From: Oscillospiraceae bacterium
Lineage (GTDB): Bacteria; Bacillota; Clostridia; Oscillospirales; Ruminococcaceae
Length of the DNA: 64,000 nucleotides
Assembly (NCBI GenBank): GCA_018110985.1
Contig: JAGAWT010000007.1
Location: forward strand, 1-64,000
Direction: 5' to 3'
Shown: positions 30,608 through 38,530 of the stretch, piece by piece
Layout of the letters: the number at the start of each line of letters is the position of its first letter
Position numbering within the stretch: position 1 is the stretch's first letter
The notes under the pieces: model-generated
Told to the model about the DNA's origin: nothing
Seen by the model: only the letters and a program-made list of their open reading frames with translations
Database searches by the model: none
Program-made: the position numbers and the translations under genes

Positions 30608-30646
30608 ATCCGCAGCAGATATATGTCTGCTGCGGATATGTCTTTT
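30608..30646 (+). terminator. Terminator of the serS-pyrG-tatD operon
   Basis: Stem 30608-30619 / 30626-30637 (ATCCGCAGCAGA and complement), 6-nt loop, then TGTCTTTT. Confidence 0.85.
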
Positions 30647-30682
30647 CGGCTCCTGAAATGACTATAAGGAGATGAGCAGGGT

Positions 30683-31138
30683 ATGGATATCAATATCAGA
30701 AATGTTACAGCAGATGATTATGACAGTCTGTACGAACTCTGGACAAGCAGTGAACAGTCAAAAAGGGCGCTGAACCCCGCAGATGACAGCAGAGAGGGAA
30801 TAGAGCGGTATCTGAAGCGTAACCCTGCCACATGCTTCCTTGCATATACGGAGGACAGCAAAACAGTCGGTGTCATACTTACGGGTCACGACGGCAGAAG
30901 GGCTGTCATACACCATATGTGTGTCCATCCGGACTATCGCCGCATGGGCATAGCTCACAGGCTTGTCCGTGAAGCAGAAAAAGCCCTGCAAAAGGAGGGC
31001 ATCAACAAGATATTCGGACTTGTTTTCAAGGACAACGAAATAGCAAATGCGTTCTGGGAAGCAGAGGGATACACGCTGCGCACGAACCTGAACTATCGCA
31101 ACAAGAGCCTCAACAAGGATGTCCCGCAGGGAGAATGA
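30683..31138 (+). CDS. GNAT family N-acetyltransferase
   Basis: 151 residues. The acetyl-CoA loop is CVHPDYRRMGIAHRL (R/Q-x-x-G-x-G/A type) near residue 77; the remaining beta strands fit the GNAT fold. The start has AAGGAGATGAGC upstream. No dedicated promoter was found, so it may depend on read-through from the previous operon. The substrate is unknown. Confidence 0.8.
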   Translation: MDINIRNVTADDYDSLYELWTSSEQSKRALNPADDSREGIERYLKRNPATCFLAYTEDSKTVGVILTGHDGRRAVIHHMCVHPDYRRMGIAHRLVREAEKALQKEGINKIFGLVFKDNEIANAFWEAEGYTLRTNLNYRNKSLNKDVPQGE

Positions 31139-31140
31139 AC

Positions 31141-31211
31141 GACAAGAAACGAGCCGTAAATGCCTGGATATAGAGGATCTGAGGCTTCTATACATCGAGG
31201 AAGGATCAGTA
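31141..31211 (-). mobile_element. MITE-like element, truncated copy D
   Basis: Reverse orientation, about 71 bp. It lacks the outer terminus on the left and a short internal segment (GGAGATCGT) but keeps GACAAGAAAC, GAGGCTT and TATACATCGAGGAA with the outer TACTGATCC. It begins 3 nt after the GNAT stop codon. Confidence 0.7.
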
Positions 31212-31241
31212 TGATCCACGCTTTGTCCGGACAGATAACAA

Positions 31242-31274
31242 ACCGCCCCTCTTTCGAGGGGCGGTGATCTTTTT
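31242..31274. terminator. Bidirectional terminator
   Basis: 10-bp stem 31242-31251 / 31256-31265 (ACCGCCCCTC and complement), TTTC loop, T-rich tails on both strands. It separates the convergent GNAT and GGDEF-like genes. Confidence 0.85.
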
Positions 31275-31282
31275 GCTTCTGC

Positions 31283-32506
31283 TCAGATGGAATCCACGGT
31301 GAACACAGCGTTGCCGCCGCTTCTCTTTGCGTTTCTGATAACATTGTCCATCTTGACCAGGAGGCCGGAAAGGTTCTGGCAGTCTCCTGCGATGTAGTGG
31401 TAGATGCAGCCGGAGCAGGTGAGCTGTATAGCAAGGTTTGCTACGGTGTAAACATCGGACATGGACATAAGGATGTTCTGTGCAAGTCTTGTAGCCTGTA
31501 CGTCGGATACATCCTTGTTGAATACGAATGCGAAGCAGTTGCCCTGGATGTTGTAGATCTCAGCGTACTGGGTGTACTCCTGCTTGAGCCTTTCTGCGAT
31601 CTGTGCAAGGTACTCATCACCGAAGTCATAGCCGTAGGTATCGTTGATGATCTTGAAGTTATCCATATCGAATACCGCAATGTTGAAGGTATCGGTATCG
31701 AGCCTTTCACCGATATCGTTATCAAGAGCATAACGGTTCTTCATGTTGGTAAGGATGTTGGTGAAGGCGATCTCGGAAACCTTCTGCTGTGAGTGCTTGA
31801 ACTTGGATGCGGCAGCCTCTGCCTGCTTGGTCTTCTTCTCCAGTTCCTCTCTTCTTCTCTTGGCAACTCTTGAGAAGATGATGATGGCGATCTCACCAAG
31901 GATTACCAGACCAACGATGATGGCGTTGGTGATAAGGGAGAGCTGTATAACTCTTCTGGAAAGGTTCTGCTGATTTATGGTGTTCAGGGAGATGGCAGCT
32001 TCAAGCATCTCGGAGGCTGTGAAGGCGATAGGCGATACTTCCTGAGAATACAAAGCTCTCATGGATGCGGCATCAAGCTGACCCTGACCCAGCAGGAGCT
32101 GGAACTGCTGGAGCTTTGTACGGTAAGCGGATATAAAGGTCTTTGCGTGGGTGTAGCGTCGCATTTCCTCATCGGAATGGAACTCAAGACTTTCAAACTC
32201 ACGCTCATTTGCCTCTATGGAGTCAAAGTAAAGGGTGATCTCATTAGTGTTGGTGGTGGTAGTTCCTACTCCGCCAACGATCTCAAGTACGTTCTCGTTT
32301 ACCTTTCTAAGGTCATCGTTCATACTTGTGAGCATATCCATGGACATGGAGCTGGCTCTCTGATAACGCTGGGTACTTGCTGCTGTCTGAAGATTGAGCA
32401 GCAGGATTATCGCACCGAATACCGCCAGGATGATACCTGCTACAAGGTATGCTCTTCCTTCGCTTCCCGATGAGGAGGGTGCGGCTTCCTTCTTGTTCTT
32501 TGCCAT
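31283..32506 (-). CDS. Membrane signalling protein with degenerate GGDEF domain
   Basis: 407 residues. Two transmembrane helices (about residues 20-42 and 208-232) enclose an extracytoplasmic helical sensor of about 165 residues; a short coiled coil then leads to a GGDEF-fold domain. The fold is clear (ILTNMKNRYAL for the D-x-LTxLxNR start; FDMDNFKIINDTYGYDFGDEYL), but the active-site GGDEF is replaced by QGNCF at 31532-31546. It therefore should not make c-di-GMP and may bind a nucleotide or another protein instead. It lies 16 nt downstream of a sugar-type binding protein with TTAAGGAGG before its ATG, suggesting that the two form a ligand sensor. Confidence 0.8.
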   Translation of the reverse strand: MAKNKKEAAPSSSGSEGRAYLVAGIILAVFGAIILLLNLQTAASTQRYQRASSMSMDMLTSMNDDLRKVNENVLEIVGGVGTTTTNTNEITLYFDSIEANEREFESLEFHSDEEMRRYTHAKTFISAYRTKLQQFQLLLGQGQLDAASMRALYSQEVSPIAFTASEMLEAAISLNTINQQNLSRRVIQLSLITNAIIVGLVILGEIAIIIFSRVAKRRREELEKKTKQAEAAASKFKHSQQKVSEIAFTNILTNMKNRYALDNDIGERLDTDTFNIAVFDMDNFKIINDTYGYDFGDEYLAQIAERLKQEYTQYAEIYNIQGNCFAFVFNKDVSDVQATRLAQNILMSMSDVYTVANLAIQLTCSGCIYHYIAGDCQNLSGLLVKMDNVIRNAKRSGGNAVFTVDSI

Positions 32507-32522
32507 TGTATGACCTCCTTAA

Positions 32523-33554
32523 TCAGTTTTGCTGCGGGCTTACCCAGAGCTGGATGATCTCGTCGTTGATGTTGCTGCTGTTGACGATCATAGCACCGGT
32601 ATCATAAGTTTTTGCGAGACTTTCGCCGCTTCTGAAAGCGTCGATATATCTTACACCAAGGTAACCCATGTTGTAAGGAGACTGAACTACTGTTGCAGAC
32701 AGCGTGCCGTTCTTGATGTAGGTCAGCTCGTCATCAGAAGCATTGAATCCGATCACCTTTATCTCGCCTATCTTGCCCAGCTCTACGATGGCATCACACA
32801 CACCGAGGGTGGAGTTCTCGTTTGTGGCGAAGATGAGGTTTATCTCGGGGTTGCTCTGGATCATGTTGATGGCTGTATCCTTTGTGCCGTCTCTCTGACC
32901 GTTTGAGAAATCCTTCTTCACTACGTTGTACTTTGTGACGGTAACAACATTTCCGTCGGCATCGGTGGAGAAGGTGGAAGGACCGTTGAGCTGAGAAAGT
33001 GCGGACTCAAAGCCCTCTATACGGCTCAGGGCGTTGGAAGCGGTGTTGGAGTGTCCGATGATGCCCACATTTCCGCTGGCACCCAGCTCCGCAACGGCTT
33101 CTCTTCCCGCGATCATTCCCGCATTGGTGTTATCGGAACCGATATAGCTCTGAACACCGGGATAATTTACATTGGATGAAACTACGATAACGGGGATTTC
33201 CGCATTGTCAGCAGCCTGGAGCACGTCGGAAAGCTCCGTGGGGCTGTTGGGGGCAAGAACTATCCCGTCCACATGCTCATCCAGAGCCTTTTGTATAAGC
33301 TCCTTCTGACCTGCCCAGTCGGACGCTGCCTGTGCACAGGAATAATCTATCTCATAACCGATCTCCGAACCCGCATCCTGTGCGCCCTCTTTTAAAAGAT
33401 CCCAGAACTGAACGCCCTGTGCCTGCGCTATAACTGCTATCTTACCGCCCTGCTGAGCCGGTGGTCCGAACTGGCAGCCTGTGGCGGAAAGAGCCAGCGA
33501 TATTGCCATAGACGCAACGGCTATGCGGTGTACAAGCCCTTTTCTTCTGTTCAT
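32523..33554 (-). CDS. Periplasmic-type sugar-binding lipoprotein (RbsB/LuxP-like)
   Basis: 343 residues. The start at 33554 has AAGGAGG 10 nt upstream; longer frames are ignored. A lipoprotein signal ends at SATGCQF. The mature part is a type I periplasmic binding fold (KIAVIAQAQGVQFWDLLKEG, DGIVLAPNSPTEL, IGSDNTNAGMIAG, FATNENSTLG), as in ribose, galactose or AI-2 binding proteins. No permease or ATPase gene is present; the only partner is the degenerate GGDEF membrane protein. A sensory role is more likely than transport. The ligand is unknown. Confidence 0.85.
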   Translation of the reverse strand: MNRRKGLVHRIAVASMAISLALSATGCQFGPPAQQGGKIAVIAQAQGVQFWDLLKEGAQDAGSEIGYEIDYSCAQAASDWAGQKELIQKALDEHVDGIVLAPNSPTELSDVLQAADNAEIPVIVVSSNVNYPGVQSYIGSDNTNAGMIAGREAVAELGASGNVGIIGHSNTASNALSRIEGFESALSQLNGPSTFSTDADGNVVTVTKYNVVKKDFSNGQRDGTKDTAINMIQSNPEINLIFATNENSTLGVCDAIVELGKIGEIKVIGFNASDDELTYIKNGTLSATVVQSPYNMGYLGVRYIDAFRSGESLAKTYDTGAMIVNSSNINDEIIQLWVSPQQN

Positions 33555-33640
33555 AAAAACAGAACCTCCTTGCATGGAATTTGCACCGTTACTGCGGTGC
33601 ACCATAACTCCCCTCTCCGGGGACTTTATGTCACTCTATA

Positions 33641-33669
33641 ATTCTACCATATTTAAATCATAATTTCAA
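33641..33669 (-). promoter_or_regulatory. Promoter of the binding-protein/GGDEF-like pair
   Basis: Reverse strand TTGAAA (33664-33669), 17-nt spacer, TAGAAT (33641-33646). No terminator was found for parB upstream of it. Confidence 0.7.
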
Positions 33670-33814
33670 GAATTACAGACAAAATATGTAGAAATATTAT
33701 TTACAAATTTAACAAAAAATTTTTGTGTATTTTTACGGTTATTAGGTGAATTTGACGAGCGGTCTTGTGTCATGCCCGATAAGGGTATCATCGACCCTGT
33801 TCAGCATGATGTCC

Positions 33815-34678
33815 TTATACTGACTGACCCTCGGAAAGTGCGTCTGCAAGCCTGTTTGCAATGGCTGTCAGATCCTCCTCACCGTAAAACTCAAAGCTGA
33901 TGATCCCCTTCTGACCGCTGCTCTTTATCTTCACGCTGCGCCCCAGCGCATTTTTGAGAGCCAGCTCCGTTTCCTCATAGTAATGGGGGCGGGATACGGG
34001 CTTTTCCTTTCGTGGGTCATCCTCATTGCCGGAGTTCAGCAGCTCCACCATTTTTTCCGTCTGGCGGACATTGAGCCCCCTCTTGATGATCTCCTCCATG
34101 GCAGGCACTGCGTTTTCCCCGTTTTCCAGAGAAAGAAGAGCCTTTGCGTGGCCTGTGGTTATCTCTCCCTGTGCCAGCTTTTCAAGCACCTTTTCCGGGA
34201 GCCCCAGCAGCCTTACGCTGTTGGCGATGTAGGAGCGGGATTTGCCGATGGTCTTTGCCAGTGCTTCCTGAGTAAGATCACAGCCTTCAAGCAGCGCCTT
34301 TATGGCAAGAGCCTCCTCCACAGGGTCAAGATCCTCACGCTGGACGTTTTCGATGAGGGCTATCTTTTTTATCTCCTCGTCGTCTGCGTCACGCACGATA
34401 ACGGGCACTTCCCTGAGCCCCGCCATGCGGCAGGCTCTGAAACGCCTTTCACCGGCGATTATCCTGTAGGTGAGACCGTCTGCACTGGTGCGGACGATGA
34501 TAGGCTGTATAAGCCCGTGCTCCCTTATGGATTCTGCCAGCTCACCAAGCTTGTTCTCGTCAAATGATTTTCTCGGCTGTTCACGGCTGGGTTCTATCTG
34601 CGTTATACGCAGGGTAGTCACCTCATCGCCGGTGCCGTTGTCGCCTAAAAGGGCATCGAGCCCCCTTGACATTGCCAT
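33815..34678 (-). CDS. parB: Chromosome partitioning protein ParB
   Basis: 287 residues. The N-terminal CTPase/ParB box has REQPRKSFDE and GERRFRACRMAGL (GERRxRA); the central helix-turn-helix is LTQEALAKTIGKSRSYIANSV; the C-terminal dimer domain is present. It binds parS sites and slides as a CTP-dependent clamp in chromosome segregation. ATG 34678 has AGGAGA upstream. Usually a parA gene precedes it; here the upstream neighbour is truA and no parA or parS was noticed. It may be a second ParB or a Noc-like paralogue. Confidence 0.9.
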   Translation of the reverse strand: MAMSRGLDALLGDNGTGDEVTTLRITQIEPSREQPRKSFDENKLGELAESIREHGLIQPIIVRTSADGLTYRIIAGERRFRACRMAGLREVPVIVRDADDEEIKKIALIENVQREDLDPVEEALAIKALLEGCDLTQEALAKTIGKSRSYIANSVRLLGLPEKVLEKLAQGEITTGHAKALLSLENGENAVPAMEEIIKRGLNVRQTEKMVELLNSGNEDDPRKEKPVSRPHYYEETELALKNALGRSVKIKSSGQKGIISFEFYGEEDLTAIANRLADALSEGQSV

Positions 34679-34725
34679 AGTGTTCTCCTGTTAGAAGTAA
34701 GATGTAAGGGACCGCATAAACGGTG

Positions 34726-35454
34726 TCAATAAAACACACGATCGAGATACAGTCCCTGCGGCGGAGCAGTTATCCCCGCCCTGCTGCGGTCACGGGCTTC
34801 GAGCACTTCTCTCATGCTGCTTATACGCCCCTCGTTTATGTAAATGAGGGTACCGCAGATTATGCGCACCATGTTGTAGAGGAAGCCGTCCCCCGAGATG
34901 CGGACCGTAACGGTGCCGCCCGCCCTTGTGACCTCTGCTCCGTCTATGAGGCGCTCCATATTGTCCTTTACGCCCAGAGCCCCGCAGAAGGATGTGAAAT
35001 CATGCCTCCCGAGCAGAGCCCTGATCTCCTCATCCGCCCTTTTTTCATCGAAAGGATAGGGATAGTGGAAGGCTCTGTCCGCCTTGAAGGGGCTCAGAAC
35101 GGGAACATTCTCTATCAGATAGATGTATTCCTTCCCCTTGCAGGAGTAGCGGGCGTGAAAGTCCTCCGGTGCCTCCTCGGCACTGTACAGGGCTATGTCA
35201 CGGGGCAGGAAGCAGTTCATGCCGCTTACGATATTCCTGCATGGTATATGGGACTGTGTCACAAAGGAAAAGCAGTATTCATTTGCATGAACTCCCGTAT
35301 CCGTCCGTGAGCAGCCGTTTATGACAGTCTTTTGTCCCGTCAGGCGGGAGAGGCAGTCCTCTATCACGTTCTGTACAGCAACGGAATTGTTCTGCCTCTG
35401 GAAGCCGTGGTAGGCGGTGCCCGCAAAGGCGCAGACAGCCCGTATGTTCCTCAT
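34726..35454 (-). CDS. truA: tRNA pseudouridine(38-40) synthase TruA
   Basis: 242 residues. The catalytic Asp lies in GCSRTDTGVHA, the family signature; GTAYHGFQRQ at the N-terminus and the DFTSFCGA segment are also typical. It isomerises uridines 38-40 of the anticodon arm. Its start overlaps the stop of the upstream G3E GTPase by one base, so coupled translation is expected. Confidence 0.95.
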   Translation of the reverse strand: MRNIRAVCAFAGTAYHGFQRQNNSVAVQNVIEDCLSRLTGQKTVINGCSRTDTGVHANEYCFSFVTQSHIPCRNIVSGMNCFLPRDIALYSAEEAPEDFHARYSCKGKEYIYLIENVPVLSPFKADRAFHYPYPFDEKRADEEIRALLGRHDFTSFCGALGVKDNMERLIDGAEVTRAGGTVTVRISGDGFLYNMVRIICGTLIYINEGRISSMREVLEARDRSRAGITAPPQGLYLDRVFY

Positions 35455-36779
35455 CAGTCGTCAAGGCACTCATCAAGAGTCCTGAAGATCTCCTTTTTGT
35501 CCATATCCTTGCCGATGAATACCAGCTTTATCTCTCTGTCGCCGTATTCCTCATCCCATGTGGCGGCAATGTCCGGATACTGCTTGAGAAGTCTTTCACG
35601 CTCACGCTTGGGAGCGGCTGCGAACCACTTGCCTGACATGGTGGCGGTTATCTGCACTCCTGCCTGCTCGAAAACATAAGCGTCATCCCTGCTGTCGGAG
35701 AACCAGAGCATACCCTTGCAGCGTATAACGGACTTGGGCCAGTTTCCGACCCACGCCTGGAGCTTGTCCTTGTTGAAGGGGCGGCGGCGGTGGTAAACAA
35801 AGGTGCCTATGCCGTATTCCTCAGCCTCTCCCTCGCCGTGATGGTGGTGATGATGATGGTGATGTCCGTGGCCGTGTTCCTCATGCTCATCATCATCGTC
35901 GTCATGGTGATGGTGTTCATGATCGTGCTCGTCATCATCATCGTCATCATGGTGATGGTGCTCATGATCGTGCTCGTCGTCATCGTCATGGTCATGATGA
36001 TGATCGTGTTCATCTTCATCCTCATCGTCTTCGCTTATCTGAGCCTCATAGGTCTGAGCCCAGCCTGCGGAAGTCACAGCCTTTTCAAAGTCGTATACAC
36101 CGGTGTTGAGGATATCGGAGACAGACACCTTTCCGTAGGATGCCTCAATTATCCTTGCGGTGGGCTGGAGAGCTCTTATCATCGCCTTTACTCTGCCAAG
36201 CTGCTCCTCATCCACCTTGTCCACCTTGTTGAGTATGATGGTAGTGCAGAATTCTATCTGCTGTATAAGAAGGTTCTCTATGTCCTCTTCATCTATGCCC
36301 TCCTTGAGGAGCGCATCGCCGCAGCCGAATTCCGTTGCCATGCGCAGCGCATCAACTACGGTCACCACGTTGTCAAGACGGCACTCTGCGGGATAGCGGC
36401 TGTCTCCGGACTTGCCTTCAAGTACGGAAATGGACTGGGCAATGGGCATAGGCTCGCATATACCGCTGGCCTCTATGAGGATATAGTCAAATCTGCCTGT
36501 TTTCACAAGGTCGTGGATCTGGTTTATCAGATCCATTTTCAGTGTGCAGCAGATACAGCCGTTCGAGAGGGGAACAAGGTTCTCGTCTTCCTGTGTGACG
36601 GAACCGCCCTTCTGGATGAGGCTCGCATCTATGTTCACCTCGCCTATATCGTTTACGATAACGGCGCATTTGTAGCCCTCCTGATTGCTGAGGACATGGT
36701 TGATGAGAGTGGTCTTTCCCGCTCCGAGATAACCCGTAAGAACGGTTATGGGAACGAGTTCTTTTTTCTTGCCTAACAT
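35454..36779 (-). CDS. CobW/G3E family GTPase with extreme His/Asp metal-binding tract
   Basis: 441 residues. The G1 loop is GYLGAGKTT, the conserved metal site is GCICCTL, and the C-terminal CobW_C domain (FVYHRRRPFNKDKLQAW, KGMLWF) is intact. Between them, near residues 250-320, is a stretch made almost entirely of His, Asp and Glu (nucleotides about 35830-36030), far longer than in usual homologues. G3E GTPases insert or traffic Zn, Co or Ni; the tract should chelate several metal ions and act as a store or sensor. It is probably co-transcribed with ackA (46-nt gap) and truA. The DNA in the tract is repetitive (CAT/GAT) and may vary in length. Confidence 0.9.
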   Translation of the reverse strand: MLGKKKELVPITVLTGYLGAGKTTLINHVLSNQEGYKCAVIVNDIGEVNIDASLIQKGGSVTQEDENLVPLSNGCICCTLKMDLINQIHDLVKTGRFDYILIEASGICEPMPIAQSISVLEGKSGDSRYPAECRLDNVVTVVDALRMATEFGCGDALLKEGIDEEDIENLLIQQIEFCTTIILNKVDKVDEEQLGRVKAMIRALQPTARIIEASYGKVSVSDILNTGVYDFEKAVTSAGWAQTYEAQISEDDEDEDEHDHHHDHDDDDEHDHEHHHHDDDDDDEHDHEHHHHDDDDDEHEEHGHGHHHHHHHHHGEGEAEEYGIGTFVYHRRRPFNKDKLQAWVGNWPKSVIRCKGMLWFSDSRDDAYVFEQAGVQITATMSGKWFAAAPKRERERLLKQYPDIAATWDEEYGDREIKLVFIGKDMDKKEIFRTLDECLDD

Positions 36780-36825
36780 TTGCTTTGCCTTTCTAAATTC
36801 TTCTTTGCAGAAACGGCTGTCTGTA

Positions 36826-38019
36826 TCAGCCCTTGTTTACAAGCTCCAGTGTATCTCTTGCGATGAGAAGCTCCTCGTTGGTGGGTACTACCCATACCTG
36901 TACCTTGCTCTCGGGAGCGGAGATCTTCTTCAGCTTTCCTCTTTCCTTGTTTGCCTCGTCATCAATGATTATGCCGAGATTCTCCATGTTTTCGCAGGCG
37001 CCCTTTCTTGTGGGAGCGTCGTTCTCACCGATACCGCCGGTGAATACGATGGCATCGGCACCGTTCATGGCAGCCATGAAAGCACCTATATACTTCTTGG
37101 TCTGGTATTTGAGCATTTCGTTTGCGAGAGCCGCACGATGGTTGCCTTCAGCGGCTGCGGCAGATACATCACGGTTGTCGGAGGAAACACCGGAAATACC
37201 CAGCAGACCGGACTTCTTGTTGATGTACTCGGACATCTCTCTGGGAGAAAGGCCTCTCTTCTCCATAACATAGGTGATGGCGGAGGGGTCTACCGCACCG
37301 CAGCGTGTGCCCATGAGAAGACCGTCAAGGGGAGTAAAGCCCATGGTGGTATCTATGACCTTTCCGTACTCTATTGCGGAAATGGAGGAACCGTTGCCCA
37401 TGTGACAGGTGACTATCTTGAGATCCTTCAGATCTCTTCCCATCGCCTTTGCCACAGCGGCGGACACAAAGCGGTGGGAGGTGCCGTGGAAGCCGTACTT
37501 GCGGACGTGCAGCTCCTCATAATCCTCATAGGGGAGGGCGAACATATATGCCTTTTCGGGCATGGTGCGGTGGAATGCAGTATCAAACACGACTGTCATG
37601 GGCACGCCCGGCAGCACCTTCTTGCAGGCACGCAGAGCAAGTGCGGCACCGTGGTTGTGTACGGGAGCGATGGCTGAAAGCTCGTCTATCTTATCTATTA
37701 CCTCATCCGCAACGATAACGGTCTCGGAGAACACGTCTCCGCCCTGCACTATGCGGTTTCCTATGGCGCCTATCTCATCCATGGAGGAGATAACAGCGCC
37801 CTCTCCCTCGGTCAGCACCTTTACCAGCTTCTCGAAAGCCTCTGTATGGGTGGGGAAGGAGACATCCTCCTCTATGCTGACGCCCTTTGCCTTGTGGGAA
37901 ATATGGCCGTCTATACCTATTCTGTCGCAGTTTCCCTTTGCAAGCACGCTTTCGTCCTTCATGTCAAGAAGCTGGTATTTAAGAGAAGAGCTTCCTGCGT
38001 TTACTACCAAGATCAGCAT
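36826..38019 (-). CDS. ackA: Acetate kinase
   Basis: 397 residues. Signature elements are LVVNAGSSSLKYQL at the start, FDTAFHRTMP, CHMGNGSSI and VFTGGIGEN. It makes ATP from acetyl phosphate in fermentation. No phosphotransacetylase gene is adjacent. It has its own promoter and likely leads a transcript with the G3E GTPase, truA and parB. Confidence 0.95.
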   Translation of the reverse strand: MLILVVNAGSSSLKYQLLDMKDESVLAKGNCDRIGIDGHISHKAKGVSIEEDVSFPTHTEAFEKLVKVLTEGEGAVISSMDEIGAIGNRIVQGGDVFSETVIVADEVIDKIDELSAIAPVHNHGAALALRACKKVLPGVPMTVVFDTAFHRTMPEKAYMFALPYEDYEELHVRKYGFHGTSHRFVSAAVAKAMGRDLKDLKIVTCHMGNGSSISAIEYGKVIDTTMGFTPLDGLLMGTRCGAVDPSAITYVMEKRGLSPREMSEYINKKSGLLGISGVSSDNRDVSAAAAEGNHRAALANEMLKYQTKKYIGAFMAAMNGADAIVFTGGIGENDAPTRKGACENMENLGIIIDDEANKERGKLKKISAPESKVQVWVVPTNEELLIARDTLELVNKG

Positions 38020-38089
38020 TTGTTTTCAACACTCCGTTTCAAATATTTGCATTACCCTTCCGGGCATTTCCATAAAAAGTCCAAATTTA

Positions 38090-38118
38090 ATTGTACCATA
38101 TGTTTTGCAAAAAATCAA
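38090..38118 (-). promoter_or_regulatory. Promoter of ackA operon
   Basis: Reverse strand TTGATT (38113-38118), 17-nt spacer, TACAAT (38090-38095). Confidence 0.65.
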
Positions 38119-38399
38119 GGACTTTTTTGAAAGTCGGCACGGCAGTGAAGTCGGGCGCTCATATGACTTCTCCTGCTGTGTTTTCTCGGGGTTTTCCGGA
38201 ATGCAAGACATCACTGCGGCCGAAAGTATACCTGAAAGCAGGTTCACAACCTAATATTAACCTTATGAGTTAATCGGAAAATCAAATTAAATTATGATTT
38301 ACTGTTAATCTGAATGGTTCAACGTTGTGCAGGTTGTACAAAATATGTCACATAAGCATATACAAATAGTAGAAAATATGTTACATAATAGAAATTTTC
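38119..38399. other. Divergent intergenic region, AT-rich
   Basis: No ORF with a ribosome site, no hairpin terminator and no recognisable repeat. It separates the ackA promoter from that of sugar importer 2 and may hold unrecognised regulator sites. Confidence 0.4.
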
Positions 38400-38428
38400 T
38401 TGATTTTTACCCTTGTATGTAAGATAAT
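38400..38428 (+). promoter_or_regulatory. Promoter of sugar importer 2
   Basis: TTGATT 38400-38405, 17-nt spacer, GATAAT 38423-38428. Confidence 0.6.
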
Positions 38429-38471
38429 ATTAAGTGCAGGGGGTCGGCTAAAACCACCCAAAAGTAAATGC

Positions 38472-38490
38472 TTCGTATCCCGGATACGAA
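38472..38490 (+). promoter_or_regulatory. Palindrome in the leader of importer 2
   Basis: TTCGTATCC C GGATACGAA: 9-bp arms around one base, about 40 nt after the expected transcription start. It could be a repressor operator or an RNA hairpin followed by a short A-rich stretch. Confidence 0.5.
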
Positions 38491-38530
38491 AAAGGTAAAC
38501 AGAGAAGTTACCATGCAGGAGGAAAAGACT

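Noticed and set aside
35790-36776. 328-codon forward frame opposite the G3E GTPase
   Set aside because: It is a shadow of the CAT/GAT-rich His/Asp tract; long Val/Met/Ile runs, no ribosome site, and the reverse frame has clear GTPase motifs.
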